Numbered from the stretch's first letter, positions 9,251 to 18,146 are shown. The stretch is 64,000 bases of DNA from Rothia sp. P100 (GCF_023712425.1 NZ_JAMAYG010000001.1:124001-188000); one strand, 5' to 3'. Notes: generated by a model not told the origin, from the sequence alone. Made by a program: numbers and translations.

Positions 9251-9991
9251 CTACTCGCCTTCAGGGACGTTAGCGAAAACTTCCGGTGCCCCGCCAGTAA
9301 ACGTGAAATGTTGCACCGGCCACGCGACTACGAACACTTCACCTTCAACGTCTGCTTCATTGATAAATTCAGTGCGCGTCTCGATATGGTAGCGGGAATC
9401 TGCTGAGTTACTGCGATTATCGCCCATAACAAAGTAGGAGTTCTGAGGGACGATCACGTCAAAAGGAATCTCCGTGGGGCTAACACCATCTTTAAGATAG
9501 GTCTCATTGAGAGTCACTCCGTTAATGCTGATGCTGCCATCTTCATGACCTACAACGTGGTCACCGCCTACACCAATAACTCGTTTCACGAGGTAATTTG
9601 ATGAGATATCTGGCATGATGCCCACAAAAGAAAGTGCATTTCGCACCGGATTACTACCTGTTGTGGGTGGCATCCAGTTCTGGGTGTCTTTAAAGACCAC
9701 CACATCGCCCCGGTCTGCATCGCTGAAAAGAGAACCGGCAACGTTGACGAACACACGGTCATTAATCTGAAGCGTATCTTCCATCGAAGATGAAGGGATG
9801 TAGAATCCGCGTAAGATAAAAGTCTTGAGCAGGTAGGCAATGAGCAAGGCATAAAGAATGATCAGACCGTACTCTTTGAGCACACTGTTTTCGCGGCGCT
9901 GCTTGCCACCGCGCGGGGTATCGGCTGTTTTTTCGTCAGCTTCTGAAGGTACCTCTTCAAACGGCTGGCTATCATTGTGAGCCTTATCCAT
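9251..9991 (-). CDS. lepB: Signal peptidase I (first copy)
   Basis: Removes signal peptides from secreted proteins at the outer face of the membrane. One N-terminal membrane segment (about residues 42-58) is followed by the catalytic Ser69 in IPSSSMEDT and Lys136 in YLVKRVIGVGG, then the MGDNRSNSADSR box. I prefer the ATG at 9991 to the GTG at 10000. The cytoplasmic N-terminus is acidic and longer than usual. A second signal peptidase gene lies directly upstream in the operon. Confidence 0.93.
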   Translation of the reverse strand: MDKAHNDSQPFEEVPSEADEKTADTPRGGKQRRENSVLKEYGLIILYALLIAYLLKTFILRGFYIPSSSMEDTLQINDRVFVNVAGSLFSDADRGDVVVFKDTQNWMPPTTGSNPVRNALSFVGIMPDISSNYLVKRVIGVGGDHVVGHEDGSISINGVTLNETYLKDGVSPTEIPFDVIVPQNSYFVMGDNRSNSADSRYHIETRTEFINEADVEGEVFVVAWPVQHFTFTGGAPEVFANVPEGE

Positions 9992-10054
9992 TGCGCCCAC
10001 CCTTCTTCTTGGAGTTCTATCGGTTAGTTTACTTCGCTGAGCCGGTGCGCAGGA

Positions 10055-10711
10055 TTATTCAGGTGGGGAACCCCACCGCTGTGCGGGCCAGGCGACGAAG
10101 GTTGGGTGACCGATCACGGTATCAACCTTTATCATGCCGCCACCCGGCGCTCCCATCAAAGCCCTGGAGTCCATTGATCCTGAACGGTGGTCCCCCATCA
10201 CCCACATGCGCCCCTCGGGAATCTTCACAGAAAACTCCACGTCACTGATAGCGTCACCGGGGTAAAGATAAGGTTCGTCGACCGGCTGCCCGTTGACGGT
10301 CAGAGCTCCGCTGGCTGAACAGCATTCCACGGTATCGCCGGCAACACCAATGACACGCTTAATGTAGACGGTGTCGCTACCTATCAGCCCCAGCCATTGA
10401 CCAGCAGATTTAACCGGATTCTTTACCCAGGGGCTACCCGAAATATAGGGAGAAAAAGAGCCTGTCCCATCAAACACCACGATATCGCCCCGCTGCACTT
10501 CAGTATCCAGCTTGGACACTATAATTCTGTCTCCGGGCTCAAAAGTGGGCTCCATCGAGGACGAGGGAATAAAGAACACATCAAAAAGGAAAGTTCTAAT
10601 GAGTAACAGGGCAATAAAAGCAAGGCTCGCAGCAAGAGCAAGAAGGCGCCAGCCCCGTAAACGGGGTTGACGCCTTGTCTCACTGGAATCGGCGATCAGG
10701 CCATTTTCCAT
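10055..10711 (-). CDS. Signal peptidase I (second copy)
   Basis: A paralogue of the downstream lepB, 218 residues, with one membrane segment near residues 22-42, catalytic Ser52 in IPSSSMEPTFEPGDR and Lys118 in YIKRVIGVAGD, and the MGDHRSGSMDSR box. It has its own Cys-Cys pair (TVECC) absent from the other copy. The two proteins differ widely outside the motifs, so this is an old duplication, and different substrate sets are plausible. It lies between rplS and the first lepB on the same strand. Confidence 0.92.
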   Translation of the reverse strand: MENGLIADSSETRRQPRLRGWRLLALAASLAFIALLLIRTFLFDVFFIPSSSMEPTFEPGDRIIVSKLDTEVQRGDIVVFDGTGSFSPYISGSPWVKNPVKSAGQWLGLIGSDTVYIKRVIGVAGDTVECCSASGALTVNGQPVDEPYLYPGDAISDVEFSVKIPEGRMWVMGDHRSGSMDSRALMGAPGGGMIKVDTVIGHPTFVAWPAQRWGSPPE

Positions 10712-10735
10712 AAAAAGGTGTGAAACCTAAAAGAT

Positions 10736-11083
10736 TTAGGATTCGCGCTTCTCGCGGATACGTGCAGCCTTGCCGCGACGATCACGCATGTAGTAGAGCT
10801 TCGCACGGCGAACGTCGCCACGTGAAACAAGTTCAATCTTCTCGATTACGGGAGAGTGAACGGGGAAGGTACGCTCAACACCAACGCCGAAGGAAACCTT
10901 GCGGACGGTGAAAGTTTCGCGAACGCCGCCACCCTGGCGACCAACAACGAAGCCCTTGAAGACCTGGACACGGCTACGGTTACCTTCAACAATGTTCACG
11001 TGAACGTTGAGGGTGTCGCCGGGACCGAAGTCGGGGATGTCATTGCGAAGTGACTTGTTATCAATGAAGTCAAGAGTCTGCAT
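10736..11083 (-). CDS. rplS: 50S ribosomal protein L19
   Basis: Ribosomal protein at the 30S-50S interface. The 115-residue product has the family body ([18 protein letters not shown] and [20 protein letters not shown], then the conserved [14 protein letters not shown]). The ATG at 11083 is preceded by GGAGAA; the longer frame to 11122 extends into the leader. The gene has its own predicted promoter and a structured leader, described separately, and is set apart from trmD by 397 bases. Confidence 0.97.
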   Translation of the reverse strand: MQTLDFIDNKSLRNDIPDFGPGDTLNVHVNIVEGNRSRVQVFKGFVVGRQGGGVRETFTVRKVSFGVGVERTFPVHSPVIEKIELVSRGDVRRAKLYYMRDRRGKAARIREKRES

Positions 11084-11192
11084 TGAGATTCTCCATGAAT
11101 ATCTCTGCCGCAGGTCAAACATATTCGGTGTACTTCACGAGCAGTGTCTAAGGGCTAACGCCAGACTGATGCTGTTCGTGAGAATTCTGTGT

Positions 11193-11277
11193 CACCGTCT
11201 ACCGTGGGCGGTAGCCGGTGGTTCATGCTGTTAGCGGTCGCTCATCCCCCTGCGGCAGGGGCGTGCCCAGCGTGAAC
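11193..11277 (-). ncRNA. Candidate structured leader of rplS
   Basis: On the minus strand the predicted transcript starts close to 11281 and at once enters a nested structure. An outer stem pairs GTTCACGCTG (11277-11268) with CAGCATGAAC (11230-11221) with one mismatch, and encloses a perfect CCCCTG-CCG-CAGGGG hairpin (11261-11247). A second hairpin follows at 11220-11193: CACCG, then CTACCG, on one side matched on the other, with a TGGG-type loop. The element ends about 110 bases before the rplS start. This looks like an autoregulatory ribosomal-protein leader; I cannot match it to a named RNA family. Confidence 0.5.
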
Positions 11278-11287
11278 ACAAGAAAAA

Positions 11288-11316
11288 ATTATCCCATATT
11301 TGACTGGCTATGACTA
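11288..11316 (-). promoter_or_regulatory. Predicted promoter of rplS
   Basis: On the minus strand a -35 element TAGTCA (11316-11311) and a -10 element GATAAT (11293-11288) are separated by exactly 17 bases. The implied start near 11281 sits just ahead of the first leader stem. The rest of the gap up to trmD (11317-11480) shows nothing else that I can interpret. Confidence 0.5.
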
Positions 11317-11480
11317 GGGTTGGCAGGCAGCTGCGTCCAGTTATTTGTGTGAGCTTAACCGCGCTCTAGAAGTACTAGAGCAAAGCCTACGATTACTGAG
11401 CAGACAGGTGAGGGAACTATCGGCAGTGATCACACCAGCTGGCTTTGAGCGCTACCACCAGTTCCCCCACACTAAAAGTG

Positions 11481-12263
11481 CTACGAGTTAGCTTCTGCAG
11501 CCTTCTTAGCGGTGTGGAGTTCTTGAACTTTCTTGCGGTCTTTCTTATCCCAGTTCTCTGGCGGGTAGGCTTTGAACATATCTGGGCGCCGGTCAAAAGT
11601 ACGTTCAATCTGTTGGTCACGGCGCCAGCGAGCAATAGCTCCGTGGTTACCTGAGAGCAGGATGTCGGGCACCCGGTGTCCGCGCCAGTCGGCTGGTTTG
11701 GTGTAGACCGGGTACTCCAGCAGGCCCCCGGTGTGAGACTCTTCTTCTAGGGACTCAGGGTTGCCCATAGCACCGGGAATCAGGCGGGTGATGGCCTCAA
11801 TCATGACCATGACCGCCACTTCACCACCGTAGAGCACGTAGTCACCGATAGAGACCGGCAGCACCCTGAAGCGTGTTTCTGCCCAGTCCAATACACGCTC
11901 GTCGATACCCTCATAGCGGGCCGGGGCGAAGACAATGTGCTCTTCTTCAGCAAGGTCGTAGGCTAGCTGCTGGTTGAAGACCTGGCCAGCTGGTGACGGG
12001 ACAATCAGCAGGGGCAGCTGCTCTTGAGTTGGGGTAGCTTCTAGTGCCTGCTCCAGGGCAAGGCCCCACGGCTCGGCTTTCATAACCATACCCGCTCCCC
12101 CGCCATAAGGGGTATCATCCACGGTTTTGTGGCGGTCAAAGGCAAAGTCGCGCAGGTTAGTGATGTTCAGGTTCACCCTGCCTGTTTCTTTGGCCTTACC
12201 CATGAGGGAAAGCTCTAGCGGAGCCAGGTACTCAGGGAAAATCGTGATGACGTCGTAGCGCAT
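11481..12263 (-). CDS. trmD: tRNA (guanine-37-N1)-methyltransferase
   Basis: Methylates G37 next to the anticodon, preventing frameshifts. The trefoil-knot SPOUT domain is clear from VITIFPEYLAPL, the knot segments FAPARYEGIDERV and SIGDYVLYGGEVAV, and PDILLSGNHGAIARWR in the C-terminal domain. The length of 260 residues is normal with a slightly extended basic C-terminus. It lies six bases after rimM on the same strand, the common rimM-trmD pairing. Confidence 0.96.
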   Translation of the reverse strand: MRYDVITIFPEYLAPLELSLMGKAKETGRVNLNITNLRDFAFDRHKTVDDTPYGGGAGMVMKAEPWGLALEQALEATPTQEQLPLLIVPSPAGQVFNQQLAYDLAEEEHIVFAPARYEGIDERVLDWAETRFRVLPVSIGDYVLYGGEVAVMVMIEAITRLIPGAMGNPESLEEESHTGGLLEYPVYTKPADWRGHRVPDILLSGNHGAIARWRRDQQIERTFDRRPDMFKAYPPENWDKKDRKKVQELHTAKKAAEANS

Positions 12264-12269
12264 CGGTTT

Positions 12270-12884
12270 CTAGTCACGCTCGCTATCGTCAGCCTCTTCG
12301 TCCTCATCGTCTGAGCCGTTGAGTTCTAGCAGGCCCGCAGGGGGGTTAATGACGACGTAACCCTCTTCAATGTCGATAGCAGGAATGAGTTCTTCCACAA
12401 AGGGGATCATGACTTCTTCACCGTCAGCCACGTTTTCTAAAATCAGCAAATCCTGGGTGGGCATGGTCTGCAGGCCTACCACATGGGCAATAGGTTCCTC
12501 AGGTAGGTAACCATCCTCGCCGATTTCCTGGGCTAGGTAGACAGGTAGGTCAATAAGGTCGTGTTCGTAGTAGCCGTCCTCATCGTCGCTGCCCACGGTG
12601 GCAGAGTCAAAGGTTAGGCGGGTGTCGCGCATGGTCTCAGCATTATTGCGGTTAGCGACCTCTTTGAATCTGACTACCAGGATTTTCTTATTCCAGCGGG
12701 AACCTGCAACGGTGAGGACGCCGGCGGGGGCGATAGCACCCACCAGGGAGTTCGCGTCAAAGTCTTCGATGTCGAGGGTCGCGCCGGGTGCGAAGCGTTC
12801 CTCGGGGGCGTCGGTGAAAAGTTGAACGGTGACTTCACCGCGAATGCCGTGGGGCTTGCCGATACGGGCAACCTGAACCTGCAC
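12270..12884 (-). CDS. rimM: Ribosome maturation factor RimM
   Basis: Assists assembly of the 30S head by binding protein S19. The N-terminal domain begins QVQVARIGKPHGIRGEV and the PRC-barrel domain follows after about residue 105. I choose the GTG at 12884, which has AAAGGA at the right distance; a TTG at 12899 would place that site inside the gene. The C-terminus ends in a very acidic tail (residues of Asp and Glu after ELNGSDDED) that is longer than usual. Confidence 0.93.
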   Translation of the reverse strand: MQVQVARIGKPHGIRGEVTVQLFTDAPEERFAPGATLDIEDFDANSLVGAIAPAGVLTVAGSRWNKKILVVRFKEVANRNNAETMRDTRLTFDSATVGSDDEDGYYEHDLIDLPVYLAQEIGEDGYLPEEPIAHVVGLQTMPTQDLLILENVADGEEVMIPFVEELIPAIDIEEGYVVINPPAGLLELNGSDDEDEEADDSERD

Positions 12885-12965
12885 AGGTAATCCTTTCAAT
12901 GGATATGTCTACGTGATTCTCAGTCTAGTGTACTGGCAGCATTACGCGCAGACCTGGGGTAGCAG

Positions 12966-13001
12966 AAAGCCCCGCAGCACTTGCGTGCTACGGGGCTTTT
13001 T
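12966..13001. terminator. Terminator between khpA and rimM
   Basis: GCCCCGCAGCAC and GTGCTACGGGGC form an 11-pair stem with one mismatch and a four-base loop, flanked by AAA and TTTTT. It can act in either direction, but only the minus-strand rpsP-khpA unit reads into it. It would terminate that unit fully or partly before rimM. Confidence 0.75.
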
Positions 13002-13008
13002 AGTCAGT

Positions 13009-13251
13009 CTAGCGTCGTCGATCGGTATCGATGACATCCACGCGGACGTGGTCACCATCATTGATCGCGTTGACCACGGTACGAACACTCTTAGCGGTGC
13101 GACCTGACCGGCCAATGACTCGGCCCAGGTCCTCCGGGTTCACATGAACCTCAAGTGTTTCACCGCGGCGGCCGCTCTTTGAGCGAACCTTCACGTCGTC
13201 CGGGTTATCGACGATACCCCGAACAATATGTTCGAGAGCGTCAGCTATCAT
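13009..13251 (-). CDS. khpA: KH-domain RNA-binding protein KhpA
   Basis: Small RNA-binding protein of 80 residues built from one KH domain; in Gram-positive bacteria it pairs with KhpB and affects cell size and RNA regulation. The nucleotide-binding loop GRVIGRSGRTAKSVR contains the GxxG motif. It begins two bases after the rpsP stop, so the two are co-translated, which is the standard arrangement in actinobacteria. Confidence 0.92.
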   Translation of the reverse strand: MIADALEHIVRGIVDNPDDVKVRSKSGRRGETLEVHVNPEDLGRVIGRSGRTAKSVRTVVNAINDGDHVRVDVIDTDRRR

Positions 13252-13253
13252 GA

Positions 13254-13685
13254 TTACTCAGCTGCTTCCTCTGAAGCTGCTTCCTCTGAAGCTGCTTCTT
13301 CAGCAGCCTCTTCTGCGGGAGCTTCCTCAGCCTTGGGAGTGATTGCCTCAGGGAGGACAACCGAACCCTTTTCGGGAACAACGAACTCGGGCTTGGCATC
13401 AACGGGCTTGACAGTGTTCTCTGCCTTTTCACCCTTTGCTGCTGCCAGGTCACCGGTGAGCTTCAGCAGAACGGCAACCTGCTCGGTAGGCTGAGCGCCT
13501 ACTGAGAGCCAGTACTGTGCACGCTCTGAGTTGATCTCGATACGTGAGGGGTTCTCGGTAGGGTGGTAAAGACCGATTTCCTCGATAGCCTTACCGTCAC
13601 GCTTGGTGCGTGAGTCAGCTACTACCACACGGTAGCGAGGATCGCGGATTTTACCGAAACGCTTGAGACGAATTTTAACAGCCAC
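13254..13685 (-). CDS. rpsP: 30S ribosomal protein S16 with long acidic tail
   Basis: Ribosomal protein S16: the first 80 residues are normal ([22 protein letters not shown] and [10 protein letters not shown]). The C-terminus is extended by about 60 residues and ends in a Glu/Ala repeat ([15 protein letters not shown]), encoded by a 15-base repeat at 13257-13304. Actinobacterial S16 proteins often carry an Ala/Glu-rich tail, so the extension is not an error, but its repeats are prone to slippage. The start is GTG at 13685, with AGGAG upstream. Confidence 0.95.
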   Translation of the reverse strand: MAVKIRLKRFGKIRDPRYRVVVADSRTKRDGKAIEEIGLYHPTENPSRIEINSERAQYWLSVGAQPTEQVAVLLKLTGDLAAAKGEKAENTVKPVDAKPEFVVPEKGSVVLPEAITPKAEEAPAEEAAEEAASEEAASEEAAE

Positions 13686-13906
13686 TGTAGTGGTTTCTCC
13701 TGTTTTCTAAGAATGGTCGAGGTGCTCTATCTGCGCTCGTGGGGCGAACCGTCCAGAGTTCCTCTGCGGACACAATTGTTCCCGGATGAGAGGGGCCGGG
13801 AAAATCGAGTACCCGTCAAGTATGCCAGCTCCACCACCTTAAAGCTAGGTTCACGAACAGATTACGGCTGTGTTTTACACAATTATTGATGAGAGCGATC
13901 AAGCCC

Positions 13907-15085
13907 CTACCGCTTGAGCGCCTGCTTCCAGCTCACCGAGCTGCCGCCGCGCATGATGTTGTTGCGGTAGATGCGAGCGCCCAGGACGGTGAGTAGCCAG
14001 GCTGCCAGCAGAACCAGTGCCAGTGCCAGCAGGGGCTCCCAGAAGGGCACCTCTTCGGATAGCAAGCGTACGGGCATTGCGATGGATGAAATGATCGGGA
14101 TAAAGGAGATGATCTGCAAGATAAGTCCCTCGGTGTAGACCCCTGCGAAGAGAGCTGCAACCAGGATGAAGGTGAGGGGGCTGGATAGGCTGGTGACGTC
14201 CTCGGTTCGGGCGCTCATTGCACCAACTGCCGCCCAGACGGTTGCGATTGCGGCAAAACCGGCGATGTAGAAGGCCACGAACCAGCCTGCTGAGGATAGG
14301 ATCCAACCGAAGTTATCGGCGGTGCCAGTCAAGTTCATCACCGTCAAAGCAGCAACAGCGTAGAGTGCTACCTGACCGATAGCCAGCAGAATGTTGCCAA
14401 CAATCTTGCCGGCTAGTAGCTGGGGCAGAGGGATGGCGGTGGCGATAATTTCAACGATGCGGTTCTGCTTTTCTTCAACCACCGAGTTGGCAATAGCGGT
14501 ACCCGAAAGCATGGTGGTCATATAGAAAATCATGGCGAAGGCAAAACCAGCAAAGTAGATCATCATACTGTTATCTTCGCCCGTTAGCAGTGAAGACTGC
14601 AGGGTGGTCCCGGCTGAAAGGGCAGCCAGGTCAACGCCCTGAGCTGCAGCGTTCTCAGCGGTGACCGTTGAGGTAACGGTCTGCTCCAGAAGAGTTGCTA
14701 GCTCTCGGTTGATGGATGAATCAAAAACCAGTGCCCAGCCATCGTCGGTGGGGTGCAGGTAGGCATCTGCATCACCCTCGGTCACTGCCGCTTCTGCATC
14801 AGCAGCGCTAGCGAAGTTCTGGTGCTCAACCTCCGTCTCGTCATCGACCTCTGCCTGGATGGTAGCGGCTGAGTTGACCATGCTTACAGAGCGGTCATCC
14901 GTAGTTGCCACGGTGTAGGTGGTGGTTCCCTGGTTGAGGAAGAAGGAAATTAGGATGGAGGCAACAATAATAGCCAACGAGAAAAGGGTGCCAAAGATAA
15001 AGGACTTATCTTTGATTTTTGTCATGATTTCTCGGGTGGCAACAATCTGCCAGGCGTTCTTTACGGTGCTGTGTGCGGTGTTCAC
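13907..15085 (-). CDS. ABC-2 type transporter permease (NatB-like)
   Basis: Membrane subunit of an ABC exporter. The first membrane segment (about residues 29-52) is followed by an extracytoplasmic domain of about 130 residues, then five or six membrane segments from about residue 170; the motif VVEEKQNRIVEIIATAIP is typical of NatB-like permeases. The GTG start overlaps the stop of the ATPase gene as GTGA, so the two subunits are made together. NatAB homologues export sodium or antimicrobial compounds, but no substrate can be named here. A two-component system next to it suggests induction by membrane stress. Confidence 0.87.
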   Translation of the reverse strand: MNTAHSTVKNAWQIVATREIMTKIKDKSFIFGTLFSLAIIVASILISFFLNQGTTTYTVATTDDRSVSMVNSAATIQAEVDDETEVEHQNFASAADAEAAVTEGDADAYLHPTDDGWALVFDSSINRELATLLEQTVTSTVTAENAAAQGVDLAALSAGTTLQSSLLTGEDNSMMIYFAGFAFAMIFYMTTMLSGTAIANSVVEEKQNRIVEIIATAIPLPQLLAGKIVGNILLAIGQVALYAVAALTVMNLTGTADNFGWILSSAGWFVAFYIAGFAAIATVWAAVGAMSARTEDVTSLSSPLTFILVAALFAGVYTEGLILQIISFIPIISSIAMPVRLLSEEVPFWEPLLALALVLLAAWLLTVLGARIYRNNIMRGGSSVSWKQALKR

Positions 15086-15993
15086 TGGTGGGTCACTCCT
15101 CGGTAGATGTCGCCCAAGGTGGGCAGAACGCGGGCGAATTCGTGCATCTGGCGTTGCATGCCCTCAATCAGGATGGTTGTACGCACGGACTCAAGGTCAG
15201 CGGCAGGGGCGATTTCGAGCAAGGCTTCGGTTCCTTCCACGTCTAAGACGCGAACCCCCGGCACCTCCCGTAACCACCCGGCGTCGGCACCGGCGGCGTA
15301 ACGAAAGCGGGGGGCGCCACTTTCGCGCAACTCCTGGGCTGAACCTGAAGCTTTCACCTGACCTTCGTGCAGAATGACGATTCGGTCGCAAAGCCGGTCA
15401 ACGAGATCCAGTTGGTGGGATGAAAAGAGGATTGGCACACCGGAGCGCATGAGTTCATGCATCATGGACACCATGGTGTCTACAGCCTTGGGGTCCAGGC
15501 CAGAGAAAGGTTCGTCCAGAATGAGGGCGGTGGGGTTATGCAGTAAAGATGCAACGATCTGCACGCGTTGCTGGTTACCTAGGGAGAGGGATTCAAGCTT
15601 ATCTTTGAGACGGTCACCTAGCCCTAAAGCGGTCAGGTGTCCTGTGGCGATATCCCGTGCCTCAGCAGCGCTGAGCCCGCGCAGTTGGCCCAGGTAGATT
15701 AGCTGGTTGAGGATAGGTTGCTTGGGGTATAGCCCGCGCTCTTCTGGCATATAGCCGAAGGACGCACGGTCCTCGGCGGTCATGGGGCGCCCTCTATACA
15801 GCACCTGACCCGCGGTAGGTTCTAACAGTCCCATCATCATGCGCATGGTGGTGGTTTTACCGGCTCCGTTGGCCCCCAGGAAGCCCGTCATTGACCCTGG
15901 TTGCACAGTAAAACTGACGTTGGATACGGCGGGTTTCTCACCGTATACCTTGGATAGGCCAGCCACCTCAATACAGTTTGTGTGTGCGTTCAT
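15082..15993 (-). CDS. ABC transporter ATP-binding protein (NatA-like)
   Basis: Cytoplasmic ATPase subunit, 303 residues. It has Walker A (GANGAGKTTTMRMMMG), the signature ESLSLGNQQRVQ (LSxGxxQ variant), Walker B (ALILDEPFSGLD) and the switch histidine in ILFSSHQLDL. The C-terminal 80 residues match the usual extension of this subfamily. It is coupled to the permease. A TCCCCCACTAGGGGGA palindrome is centred 70 bases upstream of its start and resembles the one in front of the neighbouring sensor kinase gene. Confidence 0.92.
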   Translation of the reverse strand: MNAHTNCIEVAGLSKVYGEKPAVSNVSFTVQPGSMTGFLGANGAGKTTTMRMMMGLLEPTAGQVLYRGRPMTAEDRASFGYMPEERGLYPKQPILNQLIYLGQLRGLSAAEARDIATGHLTALGLGDRLKDKLESLSLGNQQRVQIVASLLHNPTALILDEPFSGLDPKAVDTMVSMMHELMRSGVPILFSSHQLDLVDRLCDRIVILHEGQVKASGSAQELRESGAPRFRYAAGADAGWLREVPGVRVLDVEGTEALLEIAPAADLESVRTTILIEGMQRQMHEFARVLPTLGDIYRGVTHQ

Positions 15994-16055
15994 CGCTCAC
16001 CCTTTCACTGGTGTGTTCTTATCGACCAGCTTAGAAAGGATGGCGAGCGCCCACC

Positions 16056-16071
16056 TCCCCCACTAGGGGGA
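16056..16071. promoter_or_regulatory. Candidate operator upstream of the ABC exporter
   Basis: TCCCCCAC and TAGGGGGA form a palindrome with only the two central positions of each half imperfect. The right half TAGGGGGA also occurs, at the same place relative to its symmetry axis, upstream of the sensor kinase gene (18147-18172). The natural candidate for the binding protein is the LuxR-type response regulator encoded in between. Confidence 0.45.
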
Positions 16072-16098
16072 ATTTTAAGGATGAATATGACAGTAGTC

Positions 16099-16785
16099 CT
16101 ACTGCCCTAAACCTACTCTGTGGGCAAAAATAACAGCACCCACCCGATCGCGACTGTGAGTTTTAGCCAGGATATTAGATACATGAGTTTTGACAGTTGC
16201 CGGCCCCAAAAAGAGTTGGCTAGCAATCTCAGCGTTGGTTAATCCCTGGGCTAATAGTTGTAGGGTTTCCCGCTCTCGGGGAGTCAATGACTCAAGAGCA
16301 AAAACATCGCGGTCATCCAGGGGCAGCGCTCCCCCAGCCTGCTGATCTAAGGTAGCGGCCGTATCTCCCTGCGCAAAGCGGCTAATCAGAGGCACCGTCA
16401 TCTCCGGTGAAAGCAAAGCCAGACCCCCGGCAACCTTACGCACGGCATCCACCAATTCATCGGCATCCGCTGTTTTGAGTAAAAAGCCGCTGGCACCGGC
16501 CCGCAGAGCAGTAAAAAGATAGTCTTCGCGGTCAAAAGTCGTCAGAATCAGGACGCGGGTAGCCGGGTGCTCAGACACAACGGTGGCGGTTGCAGTGATG
16601 CCATCTAGAACTGGCATCTGAACGTCCATCAGTACAACATCCGGTTGCAAAGACTGCGCTAGCTCAACAGCCTCTTGCCCATTTTTTGCTTCGCCAACCA
16701 CCTCGATATCATCTTCCATGGAAAGGATGAGGGAGAAGCCGCTACGCACCAAATCTTGGTCATCTGCGAGAAGTACACGAATCAT
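16099..16785 (-). CDS. LuxR/NarL-type response regulator
   Basis: Receives phosphate from the sensor kinase and binds DNA. The receiver domain (residues 1-120) has the acidic pair in LLADDQ and the phospho-acceptor Asp54 in VLMDVQMP. The C-terminal helix-turn-helix runs from LTPRERETLQLLAQGLTNAEIA to ATVKTHVSNILAK. I chose the ATG at 16785, which gives the family start IRVLLADDQ and leaves a four-base gap after the kinase; the longer frame would overlap the kinase gene. The product is 228 residues. Confidence 0.93.
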   Translation of the reverse strand: MIRVLLADDQDLVRSGFSLILSMEDDIEVVGEAKNGQEAVELAQSLQPDVVLMDVQMPVLDGITATATVVSEHPATRVLILTTFDREDYLFTALRAGASGFLLKTADADELVDAVRKVAGGLALLSPEMTVPLISRFAQGDTAATLDQQAGGALPLDDRDVFALESLTPRERETLQLLAQGLTNAEIASQLFLGPATVKTHVSNILAKTHSRDRVGAVIFAHRVGLGQ

Positions 16786-16789
16786 GTTG

Positions 16790-18115
16790 CTATTGTCCTG
16801 TCTGAAAATCTGCCGGGAATCGCACCCGAACCTTCCACCCATCGGTGCCTTGGCGGGGCCCAAGATCAGCGGTGCCTCCTAGCGCCTCGGCTCGTTCACG
16901 GATACCATGCAAGCCGTAACCCCCACCCGAGGCGGCAGTACTAACCCTGCCATCATCCGTCACTTCGAGTTCAACCCAGCCACCGACAGTAGACTCAACA
17001 GTACGTAGAACAACCAGCACCGAACGAGCTGTTGAATGCTTACGTACGTTCGTCAGGGCTTCTTGCACCATGCGGTAAATGGAGAGCTGAGTGCCCTGAG
17101 CCAAATTCACCAGCCTAGCCTCAGACTGAACATCTACCTGAAGCTCACCTACGATGCCGCTGTCACCCAGCTGATTCACCAGTTTTACGATGTCTCTCAC
17201 ACCGGGTTCAGCCGAAGCTCCAGTCTGCTCGCTAGGATCGTTGCGCAGCACCCGAATAATACTTTTCATCTCCTCAACCGATGACCGGGCTAGCTTCTCG
17301 ACATTTTCAAGAGGCTGAGAAGCTAACTCTGGTTTCTTGGTGATCGCCCGACGTGCAGCGGCTGCCTGGATGCCCATGGCAGAGACATGGTGGCCCACCG
17401 AATCGTGCAACTCGCGCGCAATACGCAGGCGATCCCTGTTCACTGCGTCCTCAGCAAGCTGCTCGCTCTGCCGCTGGAGCTGAGCCTGTTGCTGTTCTAA
17501 CACCGAGCGCTGGTAAGCACCGGTCCAGGCGCTCCTGCCCAAAATCGCCCCAAAGCCAAAGAAAATCACGTTGGAAGTGAGTGTAGCGATGTAGGACGCT
17601 GTCGGCACGTCGAAGAGACCGCCCTGGTAGTCCTCTACTCCAAATATCGAGAAGGACGAACCATGGATGGTCCAGAGACTTACCAGCCAAACCACCACGC
17701 TCAGACAGACCAGGGTATAAAGAATCCACACCATGGCCCGATTTTTACCCCACGCTACAGCCGCGTAGACCACCGCTAAATAGCTGATCTGGTAGCCCAG
17801 GGTGGCTGCTGCGAGGCTATTGAGAAAGCCCAAGAAATAAAAAATGATCGTGCCCAAGAACAGCATGGTCAGAGGGAAACGTCGGCGGAAAATTAAGGGT
17901 AACGTCATGCCAATTTGGGCGATATAGGCATGAAGGATGTCGTGAGGATCAGAACCGAAGACACCGGCGCTGTGGTAGGCAGCAACCATCAAAAGGGTGC
18001 TAGCAAGCACGAACAACCAGACAGCGTAATCCCAGCGCAACTCACGGGCGCTTGGGGTGGGGCGTTCCCAGTCTGGGTCCAAAGCTCTAAAGCTCAAGCG
18101 GGGGTGGACAGTCAT
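16790..18115 (-). CDS. Sensor histidine kinase (HisKA_3 / DesK-LiaS type)
   Basis: Membrane sensor of the two-component system. The N-terminal half has about five membrane segments (roughly residues 28-50, 60-75, 82-105, 108-122, 128-150 and one near 175-195) with no large external domain, which fits sensing inside or near the membrane. The phospho-acceptor is His237 in RIARELHDSVGHH; the ATPase domain ends the protein with GGYGLHGIRERAE. The ATG at 18115 has AGGGTG ahead of it; a GTG at 18124 is an alternative. It likely controls the adjacent ABC exporter and itself. Confidence 0.92.
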   Translation of the reverse strand: MTVHPRLSFRALDPDWERPTPSARELRWDYAVWLFVLASTLLMVAAYHSAGVFGSDPHDILHAYIAQIGMTLPLIFRRRFPLTMLFLGTIIFYFLGFLNSLAAATLGYQISYLAVVYAAVAWGKNRAMVWILYTLVCLSVVVWLVSLWTIHGSSFSIFGVEDYQGGLFDVPTASYIATLTSNVIFFGFGAILGRSAWTGAYQRSVLEQQQAQLQRQSEQLAEDAVNRDRLRIARELHDSVGHHVSAMGIQAAAARRAITKKPELASQPLENVEKLARSSVEEMKSIIRVLRNDPSEQTGASAEPGVRDIVKLVNQLGDSGIVGELQVDVQSEARLVNLAQGTQLSIYRMVQEALTNVRKHSTARSVLVVLRTVESTVGGWVELEVTDDGRVSTAASGGGYGLHGIRERAEALGGTADLGPRQGTDGWKVRVRFPADFQTGQ

Positions 18116-18146
18116 GGGTTTCACCCTAGCAGAAGCTCTGATGCTC

